64,000 nt of DNA from Oscillospiraceae bacterium (lineage in GTDB: Bacteria; Bacillota; Clostridia; Oscillospirales; Ruminococcaceae). Every line of letters starts with the position of its first letter. Within the stretch, counting starts at the first letter, position 1. The notes beneath the pieces are model-generated. The model was given only the letters and a program-made list of their open reading frames with translations, was not told the origin of the DNA and searched no databases. The position numbers and the translations under genes are program-made. The stretch lies in the NCBI GenBank assembly GCA_029007035.1, contig JAQXHC010000012.1, forward strand, positions 31,438 through 95,437, read 5' to 3'. Below are positions 53,189 through 63,895 of the stretch, piece after piece.

Positions 53189-54337
53189 ATGGCAAGTCGT
53201 ATCGTTCTTAACACAATTTCCTATCACGGTCAAGGAGCAATCGATAATATTGTTCCGGAGCTGACTGCAAGAGGATATAAAAAAGCTCTTGTATGCACTG
53301 ACTCGGACCTTATCAAATTCGGCGTTTCCGTAAAAGTTACCGAACTGCTCGACAATGCATCATTTCCCTACGAAATATACTCGAACATCAAAGCAAATCC
53401 TACAATCGAAAATGTTCAGGACGGTGTAAAAGCATTTAAAGCAGCGGACGCAGACTGCATTGTTGCAATTGGTGGAGGTTCGGTTATGGACACTGCTAAA
53501 GCCGTTGGAATTATAGTAAATAATCCCGAATTTGCTGACGTCCGTTCACTCGAAGGCGTTGCTCCGACAAAAAAACATGCCGTGTTTACTATTGCTGTTC
53601 CGACCACTGCTGGTACAGCTGCTGAGGTTACGATCAACTACGTTATTACCGACGTTGAGAAAAAGAGAAAATTTGTCTGTGTTGACACCAATGATATTCC
53701 CGAAATCGCAGTTGTTGACCCTGAAATGATGTCTTCAATGCCAAAGGGACTCACTGCTGCAACAGGTATGGACGCTCTTACTCATGCCATTGAGGGTTAT
53801 ATAACTAAAGGTGCGTGTACGATTTCGGATATGTTCCACCTTGAAGCAATCCGTCTTATTTCACAGAATCTCCGCTCGGCTGTCCTTAACGACCCTGACG
53901 GAAGAGAGGGTATGGCGCTCGGTCAATACATAGCCGGAATGGGTTTTTCAAATGTCGGTCTTGGTATTGTTCACTCTATGGCTCATGGTCTGTCAGCTCT
54001 TTATGATACTCCTCATGGAGTTGCATGCGCTATTATTCTGCCTACAGGACTTGAATACAACAAAGCTGTTGCAGGAGAACGCTACCGTGCTGTCGGCAAG
54101 GCAATGGGAGTTGAAGGAATTGACTCAATGACCGGAGCCGAAGCGGCAGATGCAACGATTGAAGCTGTCAAAAAGCTAAGCGCCGATGTCGGAATTCCTT
54201 CTGACTTAAAGGGAATACTTAAAGAAGAGGATGTTGAATTCCTTTCCGAGAGTGCATATGCAGATGCCTGCCGTCCAGGAAATCCGCGGAAAACAAGCGT
54301 TGAAGAGATTGCTGCACTTTACAGAAGCCTTATGTAA
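53189..54337 (+). CDS. Iron-containing alcohol dehydrogenase (FucO-like)
   Basis: 382 residues, group III dehydrogenase. N-terminal NAD-binding part: VAIGGGSVMDTAKAVG near 95 and PTTAGTAAEVT near 140. Metal site: DALTHAIEGY (Asp, His) near 195 and HSMAHGLSALYDTPHGVACAI with two His near 265-280. Close to E. coli lactaldehyde reductase FucO in its N-terminal pattern (LNxxSYHGxGAI), so the natural substrate may be lactaldehyde from deoxy-sugars or simple alcohols/aldehydes. Start follows AAAAGGAG. It is a single gene; the sugar operon upstream may supply fermentation flux but no direct link is shown. Confidence 0.9.
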   Translation: MASRIVLNTISYHGQGAIDNIVPELTARGYKKALVCTDSDLIKFGVSVKVTELLDNASFPYEIYSNIKANPTIENVQDGVKAFKAADADCIVAIGGGSVMDTAKAVGIIVNNPEFADVRSLEGVAPTKKHAVFTIAVPTTAGTAAEVTINYVITDVEKKRKFVCVDTNDIPEIAVVDPEMMSSMPKGLTAATGMDALTHAIEGYITKGACTISDMFHLEAIRLISQNLRSAVLNDPDGREGMALGQYIAGMGFSNVGLGIVHSMAHGLSALYDTPHGVACAIILPTGLEYNKAVAGERYRAVGKAMGVEGIDSMTGAEAADATIEAVKKLSADVGIPSDLKGILKEEDVEFLSESAYADACRPGNPRKTSVEEIAALYRSLM

Positions 54338-54364
54338 ATTTTTATTGATAGTCAATTTTAAAAG

Positions 54365-54405
54365 AAATCTCCCTCTGAGGCAAATTGTCTCAGGGGGAGA
54401 TTTTT
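54365..54405 (+). terminator. Terminator of the alcohol dehydrogenase gene
   Basis: A 15-bp stem AAATCTCCCTCTGAG / CTCAGGGGGAGATTT with one wobble and a T-run. It lies between two convergent genes. Confidence 0.9.
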
Positions 54406-54417
54406 GGTGTGATTTAT

Positions 54418-55362
54418 TCAGTGATTTTTTAACTCTGTATCTGAATTGTTTTTGTTGACTATGTATATTCCGGCACACACAAGAACAAGAGCAATAAAAG
54501 CCTGCATTCCAAAATAATCTGTTTCTTTCAGAACGATTCCGGAAATTATAACTCCGCATATCGGATTCATAAATCCGAAGACAGCAACTCTTGATACGGG
54601 ATTATACTTCAGAAGTACAGACCACAGCGAATAAGCCGCCGCAGATACAAATGAAAGATATATAAGAATCAAAACTGAATCCGAATCAATTTTTCCGATG
54701 CCGCCTCCAAAAGCTGCTCCTATGATACACATTACAAGTCCGCCGAATAAAAACTGCCAGCCGCTGAGCATAACCGGATTTTCCTTCGATGAATATTTCT
54801 TCATTAGAACAGAGGAAAATCCGCTTGCAATGGTACAAAGAAAAATAAATCCGTCTCCAAGCAGGCTAAAACCGGCGCCTCCTGTCAGTCCGCCAAGGTT
54901 TATCAGTACTATACCTGAAAAACCAATTACACAACCGAGAATTTTACGGACTGTAAGTCTTTCGATTTTGTATATCAGCGACGAAATAAGTATCGCTGTA
55001 AAGACATTTGCCGCAACTATGACAGCCGCCTTAACACCAGTGGTATGAGCAAGTCCGATGTAGTAAAAAAAATACTGAAGAATTGTCTGAAAAAGGCTTA
55101 TTACAATAACCTTCGGAATCCCCTGCCTGCCCGGTACCAGAAGTTTACGCGAAGAAATACTTCCGATTGAGATTGTCATTATACCAGCTACGGCAAAACG
55201 GACTCCTGCAAACACCATCTGCGATGCCCAGTCCGAGGAGTTTATCCCAAGCCTTTCATATCCAACCTTTACTCCAGAAAATGCGCTTCCCCATAATGCT
55301 GAGCAAATAAAGGCTATCAGGACAACCACCCATGTCCGTGTAAGTAATTCATCTTTTTTCAT
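54418..55362 (-). CDS. EamA/DMT family membrane transporter
   Basis: 314 residues, ten membrane helices in two repeats (each EamA unit about 140 residues). Landmarks: ALWGSAFSGVKVGYE in helix 1, NVFTAILISSLIYKIERLT at the end of the first repeat and NPICGVIISGIVLKET in the second. These exporters handle amino acids, metabolites or nucleotide sugars; the substrate cannot be told. Start ATG 55362 has only a weak ribosome binding site (GAAAGCGG). Its promoter shares an unusual spacer with that of valS. Confidence 0.88.
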   Translation of the reverse strand: MKKDELLTRTWVVVLIAFICSALWGSAFSGVKVGYERLGINSSDWASQMVFAGVRFAVAGIMTISIGSISSRKLLVPGRQGIPKVIVISLFQTILQYFFYYIGLAHTTGVKAAVIVAANVFTAILISSLIYKIERLTVRKILGCVIGFSGIVLINLGGLTGGAGFSLLGDGFIFLCTIASGFSSVLMKKYSSKENPVMLSGWQFLFGGLVMCIIGAAFGGGIGKIDSDSVLILIYLSFVSAAAYSLWSVLLKYNPVSRVAVFGFMNPICGVIISGIVLKETDYFGMQAFIALVLVCAGIYIVNKNNSDTELKNH

Positions 55363-55396
55363 TTACATACCGCTTTCATTACATTTTATCAGTAAT

Positions 55397-55425
55397 ATTA
55401 TATCACCTTTCAGCATCAATTACAA
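55397..55425 (-). promoter_or_regulatory. Promoter of the EamA gene
   Basis: Minus strand TTGTAA, 17 bp, TATAAT with TGA before the -10. The bases around it (ATGCTGAAAGG(C/T)GATA) recur in the valS promoter. Confidence 0.72.
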
Positions 55426-55486
55426 TATATTGCTATAATACATAAAAGTTTGTAATAAAAAAATTGAAAATACACGTTCAAAACTC

Positions 55487-55515
55487 TTGACAAATTTGTC
55501 CTGTTATGATATAAT
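55487..55515 (+). promoter_or_regulatory. Promoter of rpsF-ssb-rpsR
   Basis: TTGACA, 17 bp, TATAAT with TGA before the -10. Confidence 0.85.
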
Positions 55516-55521
55516 AATTAA

Positions 55522-55569
55522 GCATTGTGTAAAACAATGCCGTTATCCTTGCTCATAGTAAGTTATGAG
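55522..55569 (+). promoter_or_regulatory. rpsF leader with two hairpins, candidate S6:S18 control region
   Basis: GCATTGT-GTAAA-ACAATGC (55522-55540) is followed by CCG and then CTCATA-GTAAGT-TATGAG (55552-55569), before the AGGAGGAGG ribosome binding site. The S6:S18 complex is known to bind leaders of this operon in bacteria through a structure with a CCG bulge; the CCG here suggests the same, but the fold was not computed. Confidence 0.45.
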
Positions 55570-55596
55570 TAAAATCCAGGAGGAGGTGTATTTATA

Positions 55597-55890
55597 ATGG
55601 CAAAGGTATCAGCTAAATATGAAGTAATGGTTGTTTTCAGTCTCAAGAATGGCGAAGAGTCCTGCAAGGCTCTCGTAGAAAAGTTCAAAGAGAGAATTGA
55701 AAGACATGCTACTGCCGTTGAGGTCAACGAGGATTGGGGTAAGCGTAAGCTTGCATATCCTATCAATGACGAAATCGAAGGCTACTATGTAATCTATACA
55801 TTTGAGTCACAGCCCGATTATCCGGCTGAGCTTTCGAGACGTCTCAATATTACTGACGGCGTTCTTCGTTCACTCGTTACTGTAATGTAA
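55597..55890 (+). CDS. rpsF: 30S ribosomal protein S6
   Basis: 97 residues. Y-E-V-M-V-V-F near the start, WGKRKLAYPINDEIEGYYVIYTF and LNITDGVLRSLVT at the end match S6. It sits with S18 in the platform of the small subunit. ATG 55597 has AGGAGGAGG upstream. It is followed 32 bp later by ssb, the conserved arrangement. Confidence 0.96.
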   Translation: MAKVSAKYEVMVVFSLKNGEESCKALVEKFKERIERHATAVEVNEDWGKRKLAYPINDEIEGYYVIYTFESQPDYPAELSRRLNITDGVLRSLVTVM

Positions 55891-55922
55891 TCCGACATCA
55901 TTATTTCTTAGGAGGCGGTCAG

Positions 55923-56429
55923 ATGAACAAGGTTATTCTCATGGGCAGACTTACGGCAGATCCCGAACTTCGCCAGACTCAGAGCGGTATTTCTTCATGC
56001 AGATTCACCGTTGCTGTTAACAGAAGATTTGTTGATAAGAACAGCGGTGAAAGACAAGCCGATTTTATTACATGCGTCGCATGGCGTCAGCAGGCGGAAT
56101 TTATTTCACGCTATTTTAAAAAAGGCAGTATGATATGCATTGAGGGAAATCTCAGAACAGGCAGTTATACCGACAGAAATCACTCGGATGTTACTCATTA
56201 TACTACCGAAGTTTTTGTCGATAATGTAGAATTTACGGGGTCTAAGTCCGAAACCGGAACTTCAGGCTACTCTGCTCCATCCGGCAACGGATACAGCAAT
56301 AACTATCAGTCCGCACCTGTTCAGCAGCAGGCAGTTCCACAGCAGCCGGCTCAGAATAATGATAATATGGCTTACGGTAATCTCGGTGATTTCGAGGAAA
56401 TTTTAAGCGACGGAGATGTTCCGTTCTAA
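55923..56429 (+). CDS. ssb: Single-stranded DNA-binding protein
   Basis: 168 residues. The OB-fold occupies about 1-110: MNKVILMGRLTADPELRQT, SSCRFTVAVNRRF, FITCVAWRQQAEFISRYFKKG. A Gly/Gln/Asn-rich linker follows (PVQQQAVPQQPAQ), ending in the acidic tip DGDVPF, which recruits repair and replication partners. It is in the rpsF-ssb-rpsR operon. Confidence 0.97.
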   Translation: MNKVILMGRLTADPELRQTQSGISSCRFTVAVNRRFVDKNSGERQADFITCVAWRQQAEFISRYFKKGSMICIEGNLRTGSYTDRNHSDVTHYTTEVFVDNVEFTGSKSETGTSGYSAPSGNGYSNNYQSAPVQQQAVPQQPAQNNDNMAYGNLGDFEEILSDGDVPF

Positions 56430-56461
56430 CTTTTACTTTATATTGAATGGAGGTATATGTC

Positions 56462-56704
56462 ATGGAAAGAGAAAGAAATTCTCGTCCCTCAAAGAAGCCG
56501 CGCAAGAAGGTTTGTATGTTCTGCGCTGACAGAGTTGAGAAAATCGACTACAAGGATCTTGCCAAGCTCAGAAAGTGCATGACTGAGCGCGCTAAGATTC
56601 TTCCGAGACGTGTAACAGGCACCTGCGCTTATCATCAGCGCGAACTCACTGTTGCAATCAAGAGAGCAAGACACATCGCTCTTCTTCCTTACGTCAGCGA
56701 ATAA
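56462..56704 (+). CDS. rpsR: 30S ribosomal protein S18
   Basis: 80 residues. Basic N-terminus, then [47 protein letters not shown], the S18 signature. The Cys residues suggest the zinc-ribbon type. ATG 56462 follows GGAGG; the ATG at 56447 overlaps it. It is the last gene of the operon, before a strong terminator. Confidence 0.96.
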   Translation: MERERNSRPSKKPRKKVCMFCADRVEKIDYKDLAKLRKCMTERAKILPRRVTGTCAYHQRELTVAIKRARHIALLPYVSE

Positions 56705-56716
56705 TTTTATAAAATA

Positions 56717-56743
56717 AAGGGAGGTTTTTAACCTCCCTTTTTG
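56717..56743 (+). terminator. Terminator of rpsF-ssb-rpsR
   Basis: The perfect stem AAGGGAGGTT / AACCTCCCTT with a 3-base loop is followed by TTTTG. Confidence 0.9.
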
Positions 56744-56809
56744 TTTGCGTCTGCGGCATCAAAGACGCGAATTACACTAATTTCACAGAATGAATATAGT
56801 ATATATCTT

Positions 56810-57031
56810 TTATCGGTCTGTTGTTGTGCTTACAGCGAGCTCTTCATTTGTTCTGAAAAGCAATGATATGCACCATACTGCGGAAATCGCCACGAGTATA
56901 TATACAACTCGGCTGAGTATACTTCCGGCGCCTCCGAACAGCCATGCGACCAGGTCAAATTGGAAAATTCCCACTAACCCCCAGTTAATTCCTCCGATAA
57001 TAAGAAGAATCAGAGCAATTCTGTCCCACAT
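56810..57031 (-). CDS. DUF378 small membrane protein
   Basis: 73 residues with two hydrophobic segments. IALILLIIGGINWGLVGIFQFDLVAWLFGG followed by a second helix is the DUF378 pattern. The function is unknown. Start: ATG 57031 follows AAGAGGTG; the frame to 57040 starts at a GTG inside that site. An inverted repeat lies just upstream and may be its operator. The gene reads toward the rpsR terminator. Confidence 0.82.
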   Translation of the reverse strand: MWDRIALILLIIGGINWGLVGIFQFDLVAWLFGGAGSILSRVVYILVAISAVWCISLLFRTNEELAVSTTTDR

Positions 57032-57058
57032 TGAGAACACCTCTTTATTCGGAATTTC

Positions 57059-57078
57059 GACAATACATTTATATTGTC
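57059..57078. promoter_or_regulatory. Perfect inverted repeat upstream of the DUF378 gene
   Basis: GACAATA-CATTTA-TATTGTC, 7 bp arms, 6 bp apart, 27 bp before the start codon on the minus strand. It looks like a dimeric repressor site. It matches none of the operator consensus sequences I know well (Rex, PerR, LexA). Confidence 0.55.
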
Positions 57079-57180
57079 ATGATTCTATTATTGCTCTGGT
57101 TCATGTCTCTATTCATTAAAATTATGGTAATTTTTGAAAAAAGTCTTCCGAAAAATGAAACACCCATAAAGAAGTAATGA

Positions 57181-57224
57181 AAAAAGCCATTTTTGATTCG
57201 ATGTGTCAAAAATGGCTTTTTAAT
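57181..57224. terminator. Perfect 16-bp stem terminator of gdhA
   Basis: AAAAAGCCATTTTTGA / TCAAAAATGGCTTTTT with a 9-base loop, 54 bp after the gdhA stop. Runs of T flank it on both strands, so it can also stop readthrough from the right-reading side. Confidence 0.9.
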
Positions 57225-57277
57225 ACAATTCTATACAGCAACTACACTAATGGCAGGATTAAATTCTAATTTTAAAA

Positions 57278-58657
<1,380 letters not shown>

Positions 58658-58672
58658 TCACAGCTCAAATAA

Positions 58673-58701
58673 ATTATACCACTCGCACTTTAATTTTGCA
58701 A
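58673..58701 (-). promoter_or_regulatory. Promoter of gdhA
   Basis: Minus strand TTGCAA, 17 bp, TATAAT. The region between folC and this promoter also contains GCACT-N8-AGTGC (58748-58765), which may be a folC end hairpin or an operator. Confidence 0.72.
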
Positions 58702-58771
58702 CACTTTTTCCCACTAAAATTTTGATTTTTAAGATTTTAGGCATATTGCACTAATTTTGCAGTGCTGTAAT

Positions 58772-60055
58772 TCAGTTGTTTGTAATATTGTTACCGGTAT
58801 TCTTATTCAAATAACTGCTTGCAAGATATAGAGAACCGCAGACTACAACAATACCATTATTTTCCCGGGCGAGTCTTTTTGATTTTTCAAGAGCTTCAGT
58901 CAAAGTGCATGCCTCAGCAGGGATATACTCCCCTGCTATATCTGCAAGAATTTTGGCAGAAACACAGTTCTCTGTAAAATCATCGACAAAAAAAATCATA
59001 TCGGATACGGCTGTTATCTGAATTACACATTGATGATAATCCTTAGTTCCGGACATTCCCATTACAGTATAAATTTTTCTGCCTTGATAACGCTCGCTCA
59101 AAATTAATTGTGAAAAGGCGGTTATCCCGCTCGGATTATGCCCTCCGTCCACTATAACAGGCGGATTGCCGTCAATATATTGCGCACGCGCCTTTACACG
59201 AGCATTACTGATTGATTTTTTTATATTCTCATCAGAAATTTTAAATCCCCAGACTGTTCTAAGATACCAGCACGATTCAATTGCAGTAACAGCATTATAC
59301 ATTTGAAAACTGCCTGCCATAGCAGTTTTATACTCTTTCTTTTTGTATATAAAGCGAACTCCGTCTGAATCGCTGCTTAGATATTTCAGATTGCATGAAA
59401 GCGGCTGAACAAAAAAGCTCCCTTTTTTTCCGGCAGTTCTTCTGATAATATTTGTTACACTTTTTTCATTATCCATGGAAAGGACAGTAATCGATTTTTT
59501 CTTAATTATACCGGCTTTCTGAACTGCAATTTCTTCAACGGTATTTCCCAGAATTGATGTATGATCAAGTGATACAGACGTAATAACCGACAACAAAGGT
59601 GAAGGAATTACATTTGTTGAATCGAGGAGTCCTCCGATCCCAGCTTCAAGCACTACCACGTCACATTTTTCACGCTTATACCAGAGCATAGCGATTGCCA
59701 TTGTGATTTCAAATTGAGAATATTCTCTTTCAGCGGCTCTTTCACTGACAAATTCACATATTTCTCCAAGAGATTTTTCATCAATTTCAGCTGAGTTTAT
59801 ACGGATTCTGTCTGTAAAATGAGTTACATACGGCGATGTGAACTCCCCTGTTTTATATCCCGAAATAATCAGCGCATTGGCAATATATTCTAGTGTCGAA
59901 CCTTTTCCGTTCGTGCCTGCAATATGGACGAATTTTAAATCGTTCTGCGGATTTCCCACACGTTCCATAAGCTCTGCCGCCCTTGAAAGGTCGGTGACTT
60001 TTTTCCCGAGACGGCTGTATGAGCCGATATAATTCATGCATTCATCAAAATTCAT
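58772..60055 (-). CDS. folC: Bifunctional folylpolyglutamate / dihydrofolate synthase
   Basis: 427 residues. It adds glutamates to folates. The P-loop is VHIAGTNGKGSTLEYI near residue 45; FTSPYVTHFTDRIRIN near 75; EAGIGGLLDSTNVI near 140; SLDHTSILGNTVEEIAVQKAGIIKK follows; the second-domain motif is VDGGHNPSGITAF near 305. All are typical of FolC. Start: ATG 60055 follows AGGTGAT. It is separated from the upstream Dabb and valS genes on the same strand by 45 bp and could be co-transcribed. Confidence 0.94.
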   Translation of the reverse strand: MNFDECMNYIGSYSRLGKKVTDLSRAAELMERVGNPQNDLKFVHIAGTNGKGSTLEYIANALIISGYKTGEFTSPYVTHFTDRIRINSAEIDEKSLGEICEFVSERAAEREYSQFEITMAIAMLWYKREKCDVVVLEAGIGGLLDSTNVIPSPLLSVITSVSLDHTSILGNTVEEIAVQKAGIIKKKSITVLSMDNEKSVTNIIRRTAGKKGSFFVQPLSCNLKYLSSDSDGVRFIYKKKEYKTAMAGSFQMYNAVTAIESCWYLRTVWGFKISDENIKKSISNARVKARAQYIDGNPPVIVDGGHNPSGITAFSQLILSERYQGRKIYTVMGMSGTKDYHQCVIQITAVSDMIFFVDDFTENCVSAKILADIAGEYIPAEACTLTEALEKSKRLARENNGIVVVCGSLYLASSYLNKNTGNNITNN

Positions 60056-60100
60056 TTTATCACCTAAATTTCGGGACAGCACATCGGCTGTCCCTTTTGT

Positions 60101-60403
60101 TTATATTTCGTAATCTATACAGGCTCGTGATTCCTTGATATTTGCGATGAACGCTCCGAACTCTTTGTGAACGGGGTGAACCTGATAAGCATTCAGGTCA
60201 TCAACCGTTTCAAAATCGCATATCAGTGCAATTGTATAGTTACTGCCGGGAGCGTCCTTCGAATTAATAACAAGCTTGCCCTTTTTCATCTGCGTAACAC
60301 CGTTTATTACGGCTTCAAAGCGCTTTTGAGCTTCCAGTGCGTTTTCGTATTCGCTTCTTCCGTCCGCTTCCCTGAGCTTGAACATTACAATATGTTTAAT
60401 CAT
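60101..60403 (-). CDS. Dabb (stress-responsive A/B barrel) domain protein
   Basis: 100 residues. The ferredoxin-like dimeric barrel is indicated by the N-terminal IKHIVMFKLRE and the HPVHKEFGAFI segment. Its role is unknown; family members include stress proteins and cyclase-like enzymes. ATG 60403 has GGAGG 9 bases ahead. It lies 15 bp downstream of valS and is likely co-transcribed. Confidence 0.85.
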   Translation of the reverse strand: MIKHIVMFKLREADGRSEYENALEAQKRFEAVINGVTQMKKGKLVINSKDAPGSNYTIALICDFETVDDLNAYQVHPVHKEFGAFIANIKESRACIDYEI

Positions 60404-60418
60404 CTATATATCCTCCGA

Positions 60419-63040
60419 TTATTTTCTGAAAGCTTCAATGGAACTGATAATCTTAGCCATTTTTTCCTCTGCCTTTGTGAGCTTTGCTTTTTCCGCTTCA
60501 ATGAGCTTCTCGGGAGCTTTGGCAATAAAGCCCTGATTATTGAGTTTTCCGCTGAGGAAGTCGATGTCTTTCTGAACCTTTGCTTTTTCCTTTTCAAGAC
60601 GAGCGATTTCCTTTTCCTTGTCAACAAGCTCATCCATGGGAATAAATATTCTCGCAGAATCGGTTACGGCATTTGCGGAATCAGGAATATCAAACTTGTC
60701 ACCCGTCTCAACATCCGAAGCCGAAGCAAGCTTTTCAAAGAACAGACTGCACGAACTGAACAGCTCCGCGTCCGCAGTCTCAATAAACAGTTTAGCCTTA
60801 ACCGACGGAGGTACGTTCATTTCAGTACGTGTATTTCTGACCGCCTTGATTGCAGAAATAATTTTCTCGAAGTTTCTTTCATCTTCGTCAAAATTAATTG
60901 AGCTGTCATAGGTCGGATAGGTTTCGAGGATAATCATGCTCGCACCATTTGTAAGAACCTGCCATATTTCCTCGGTAATAAAAGGCATGAACGGATGAAG
61001 AAGCTTCAGCATTCCCTGCATTGCCCATACGAGAACCGCCTGTGTATTTGCCATAGACTCTCCGCCAGCCTGAATTCTCGGCTTTGTCAGCTCGATGTAC
61101 CAGTCACAGTATACGTCCCAGATGAAATCATAAATCTTTGTAGAGGCAATTCCAAGCTCGAATTTTTCAAGATTTTCATTAACTTCCTTTGCAAGCCTGT
61201 TGAACTTATTTATGAGCCATTTATCCTCAAGTGCGAGGGTATCGGGAAGTCCCCTGAACTCAAAATCATCAGGAAGATTCATCATAATGAATCGTGAAGC
61301 ATTCCAGAGCTTATTAGCAAAATTACGGGCAGCCTTTACTTTTTCGTCGATATATCGCATATCATTTCCAGGAGAATTTCCTGTTGCGAGCATGAATCTC
61401 AGAGCGTCCGCACCGTATTCGTCTATTACCTCAAGGGGATCAATGCCGTTTCCAAGAGATTTTGACATTTTTCGTCCCTGAGAATCACGGACAAGTCCAT
61501 GAATCAAAACTGTGTCAAAGGGCACTTTTCCCATGTTTTCAAGTCCGCTGAACATCATACGGATTACCCAGAAGAAAATAATGTCATATCCTGTTACAAG
61601 TGTATTCGTGGGATAGAAATACTTCAGATCTTCCGTATTATCCGGCCAGCCGAGAGTGGAAAACGGCCACAGAGCTGAGCTGAACCATGTATCAAGAGTG
61701 TCGGGATCTTGTCTCATAGGCTTTCCGCATTTCGGACAGATTGCCTTATCCTCTTTGGTTACAACCATTTCACCGCATTCGTCGCAGTAGAATGCAGGAA
61801 TCTGATGTCCCCACCAGATCTGACGGGATATACACCAGTCTCTGATATTTTCAAGCCAATGGAAGTAAATCTTGTCAAAACGCTCGGGAACAAATTTGGT
61901 TTCGCCGTTCTTTACTGCATCAATTGCAGGCTGAGCAAGGGGTTTCATTTTTACAAACCATTGTGTTGAAACCTTTGGCTCAACCGTAGTTCCGCATCTG
62001 TAGCATGTACCGACATTGTGACTGTATTCTTCTATTTTGACGAGAGCCCCTTCTGCTTCAAGGTCGGCAACGATTGCCTTACGAGCCTCGTATCTGTCCA
62101 TGCCTGCATATTTCGGATAGTCGTCAACGATAGTCGCATCATCATTCATAACATTTATAATAGGAAGCTTATGACGAAGTCCGACTTCAAAGTCATTGGG
62201 ATCGTGAGCAGGTGTAATTTTTACAACGCCTGTTCCGAAATCCATTTCAACATACTCGTCGGCAACAATTGGTATCTCCCTGTGAACGATCGGAAGAATA
62301 ACTGTCTTTCCAACTAAGTCCTTGTAACGCTCATCCGCGGGATTAACTGCAACAGCTGTATCGCCGAGAAGTGTTTCGGGACGTGTTGTAGCAAGCTCAA
62401 GATAACCATCGCTGTCTTTAATCTTGTAGCGGAGATGCCAGAAATGACCTGCCTGATCTTCATAAGTAACTTCTGCATCGGAAAGTGAGGTCTTACAGTG
62501 AGGGCACCAGTTAATAATGCGTTCCCCTCTGTAAATAAGTCCTTTTTCGTAGTATTTAACAAAAACTTCCTTAACTGCCTTGGAGCATCCCTCATCCATA
62601 GTGAAACGTTCTCTTGACCAGTCACAGGACGAACCAAGTTTTTTCAGCTGTTCGACGATACGTCCGCCGTACTGCTTCTTCCATGCCCATGCACGTTCCA
62701 TGAAGCCTTCACGGCCTAAATCCTCCTTGGTGACGCCTTCCTTACGCATTGCCTCAACGATTTTTGCCTCAGTCGCAATAGCAGCATGGTCTGTTCCCGG
62801 AAGCCAGAGTGCAGAATAGCCGCTCATTCTCTTCCAACGGATAAGAATATCCTGTAATGTCTCGTCAAGAGCGTGCCCCATGTGCAGCTGTCCGGTAATG
62901 TTCGGAGGAGGAATTACTATTGTATACGGTGTCTTCTTCGGGTCTGCCTCAGCACGAAAGCATCCCTTTTCATTCCATGCGCTGTAGATTCTGTCCTCAA
63001 AATCCTTTGGATTATAAGACTTTGCAAGTTCTTTTGCCAT
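60419..63040 (-). CDS. valS: Valine-tRNA ligase
   Basis: 873 residues. It charges tRNA-Val with an editing domain for threonine. The HIGH motif is [17 protein letters not shown] near residue 45, the KMSKS motif [12 protein letters not shown] near 520. The editing domain fills the centre ([22 protein letters not shown]). A zinc-like Cys set is visible ([11 protein letters not shown] and [17 protein letters not shown]). The C-terminal ~65 residues form the coiled coil typical of ValRS ([17 protein letters not shown]). ATG 63040 follows AGGAG. Expression is controlled by the T-box upstream. Confidence 0.97.
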   Translation of the reverse strand: MAKELAKSYNPKDFEDRIYSAWNEKGCFRAEADPKKTPYTIVIPPPNITGQLHMGHALDETLQDILIRWKRMSGYSALWLPGTDHAAIATEAKIVEAMRKEGVTKEDLGREGFMERAWAWKKQYGGRIVEQLKKLGSSCDWSRERFTMDEGCSKAVKEVFVKYYEKGLIYRGERIINWCPHCKTSLSDAEVTYEDQAGHFWHLRYKIKDSDGYLELATTRPETLLGDTAVAVNPADERYKDLVGKTVILPIVHREIPIVADEYVEMDFGTGVVKITPAHDPNDFEVGLRHKLPIINVMNDDATIVDDYPKYAGMDRYEARKAIVADLEAEGALVKIEEYSHNVGTCYRCGTTVEPKVSTQWFVKMKPLAQPAIDAVKNGETKFVPERFDKIYFHWLENIRDWCISRQIWWGHQIPAFYCDECGEMVVTKEDKAICPKCGKPMRQDPDTLDTWFSSALWPFSTLGWPDNTEDLKYFYPTNTLVTGYDIIFFWVIRMMFSGLENMGKVPFDTVLIHGLVRDSQGRKMSKSLGNGIDPLEVIDEYGADALRFMLATGNSPGNDMRYIDEKVKAARNFANKLWNASRFIMMNLPDDFEFRGLPDTLALEDKWLINKFNRLAKEVNENLEKFELGIASTKIYDFIWDVYCDWYIELTKPRIQAGGESMANTQAVLVWAMQGMLKLLHPFMPFITEEIWQVLTNGASMIILETYPTYDSSINFDEDERNFEKIISAIKAVRNTRTEMNVPPSVKAKLFIETADAELFSSCSLFFEKLASASDVETGDKFDIPDSANAVTDSARIFIPMDELVDKEKEIARLEKEKAKVQKDIDFLSGKLNNQGFIAKAPEKLIEAEKAKLTKAEEKMAKIISSIEAFRK

Positions 63041-63076
63041 TTGATTTACTCCTTTGCATTTTTCGGTCCAGGAAAT

Positions 63077-63345
63077 AAAAACGCCCCGAACCTGTTATTA
63101 GGTTCAGGGCGAACAATTGTCCGTGTTACCACCTGAATTCGGAGCATAACGAAACTGCTCCGCACTCTGTGCAGTCATACAACTGCATTCCCTATAACGT
63201 GAGAATCACGCCATGGACTACTTCTATTTCACCCACAGAGCTCCGGGACTACATTCGACAAACCGTCACACCGACTTACACCAACCATCGGCTCTCTTTG
63301 CATCGGAATCAGCCTACTTCTTCCCTTCCCAGCCTTTGCTTTTTA
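63077..63345 (-). ncRNA. T-box riboswitch leader of valS
   Basis: Reading the minus strand, the leader has AGAGAGCC with GGTTGGTG (Stem I features), a specifier region GAATGTAGTCCCGGAG with a GUC (valine) codon at 63249-63247, and the T-box AGGTGGTAACACGG at 63134-63121, and ends in the terminator CGCCCTGAACCT / AGGTTCGGGGCG at 63082-63111 followed by TTTTT. Uncharged tRNA-Val should stabilise the antiterminator. Confidence 0.9.
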
Positions 63346-63346
63346 T

Positions 63347-63375
63347 ATTATATCGCCTTTCAGCATATTTGTCAA
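63347..63375 (-). promoter_or_regulatory. Promoter of the valS T-box leader
   Basis: Minus strand TTGACA, 17 bp, TATAAT. About 300 bases of leader separate it from the valS start codon. Confidence 0.85.
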
Positions 63376-63501
63376 GTATAAATGTGAAAATCGAAATTTG
63401 ATGTTAAATGCAATTTCCATAATATTATAAGTGTACACATTGTTATATAAATAAACTTGATCTTGCACTTTAGTTAAATAATAAAAATTTATCGAAATCC
63501 C

Positions 63502-63530
63502 TTGACTTTTGTTTTCTATGATGATATAAT
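63502..63530 (+). promoter_or_regulatory. Promoter of the initiator tRNA gene
   Basis: TTGACT, 17 bp, TATAAT with TGA before the -10, 29 bp upstream of the tRNA. Confidence 0.82.
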
Positions 63531-63559
63531 AATAAAGTCATATGAGTTAGACACAATAT

Positions 63560-63636
<77 letters not shown>

Positions 63637-63643
63637 ACGTAAT

Positions 63644-63680
63644 ATAGGCGTTTTCGAGGTTTCGAGAACGTCTATTTTTT
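63644..63680 (+). terminator. Terminator of the tRNA-fMet gene
   Basis: ATAGGCGTTTTCGA / TCGAGAACGTCTAT with two weak pairs is followed by TTTTTTG. Confidence 0.85.
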
Positions 63681-63841
63681 GTGTTTTTAAGGGAAAATAC
63701 ATCAATTTGACATCAATTTTGCAAAAATGAGATATAAATGTCATGTTGTTTTATCGAAAAAATATGTGTATAACAAGAATTCTGTTAACCTGGGCTAACA
63801 ATAATTTCTGAGAAAATTTATTTGAAAAATATAACAATATA

Positions 63842-63859
63842 CCGCAGCTCAGGCTGCGG
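63842..63859 (-). terminator. Hairpin downstream of the partial winged-helix gene
   Basis: The perfect 7-bp stem CCGCAGC-TCAG-GCTGCGG lies 37 bp past the stop codon on the minus strand. It has only a mixed AT stretch after it, so it is a moderate terminator candidate. The 205 bp between the tRNA terminator and the stop codon contains nothing else I can name. Confidence 0.5.
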
Positions 63860-63895
63860 AAAATTATATTATTAATTTTCGTATATAGTAAATTC

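Noticed and set aside
60167..60901. 244-residue frame opposite the Dabb gene and the valS end
   Set aside because: It crosses two well-supported genes on the other strand and has no motif.
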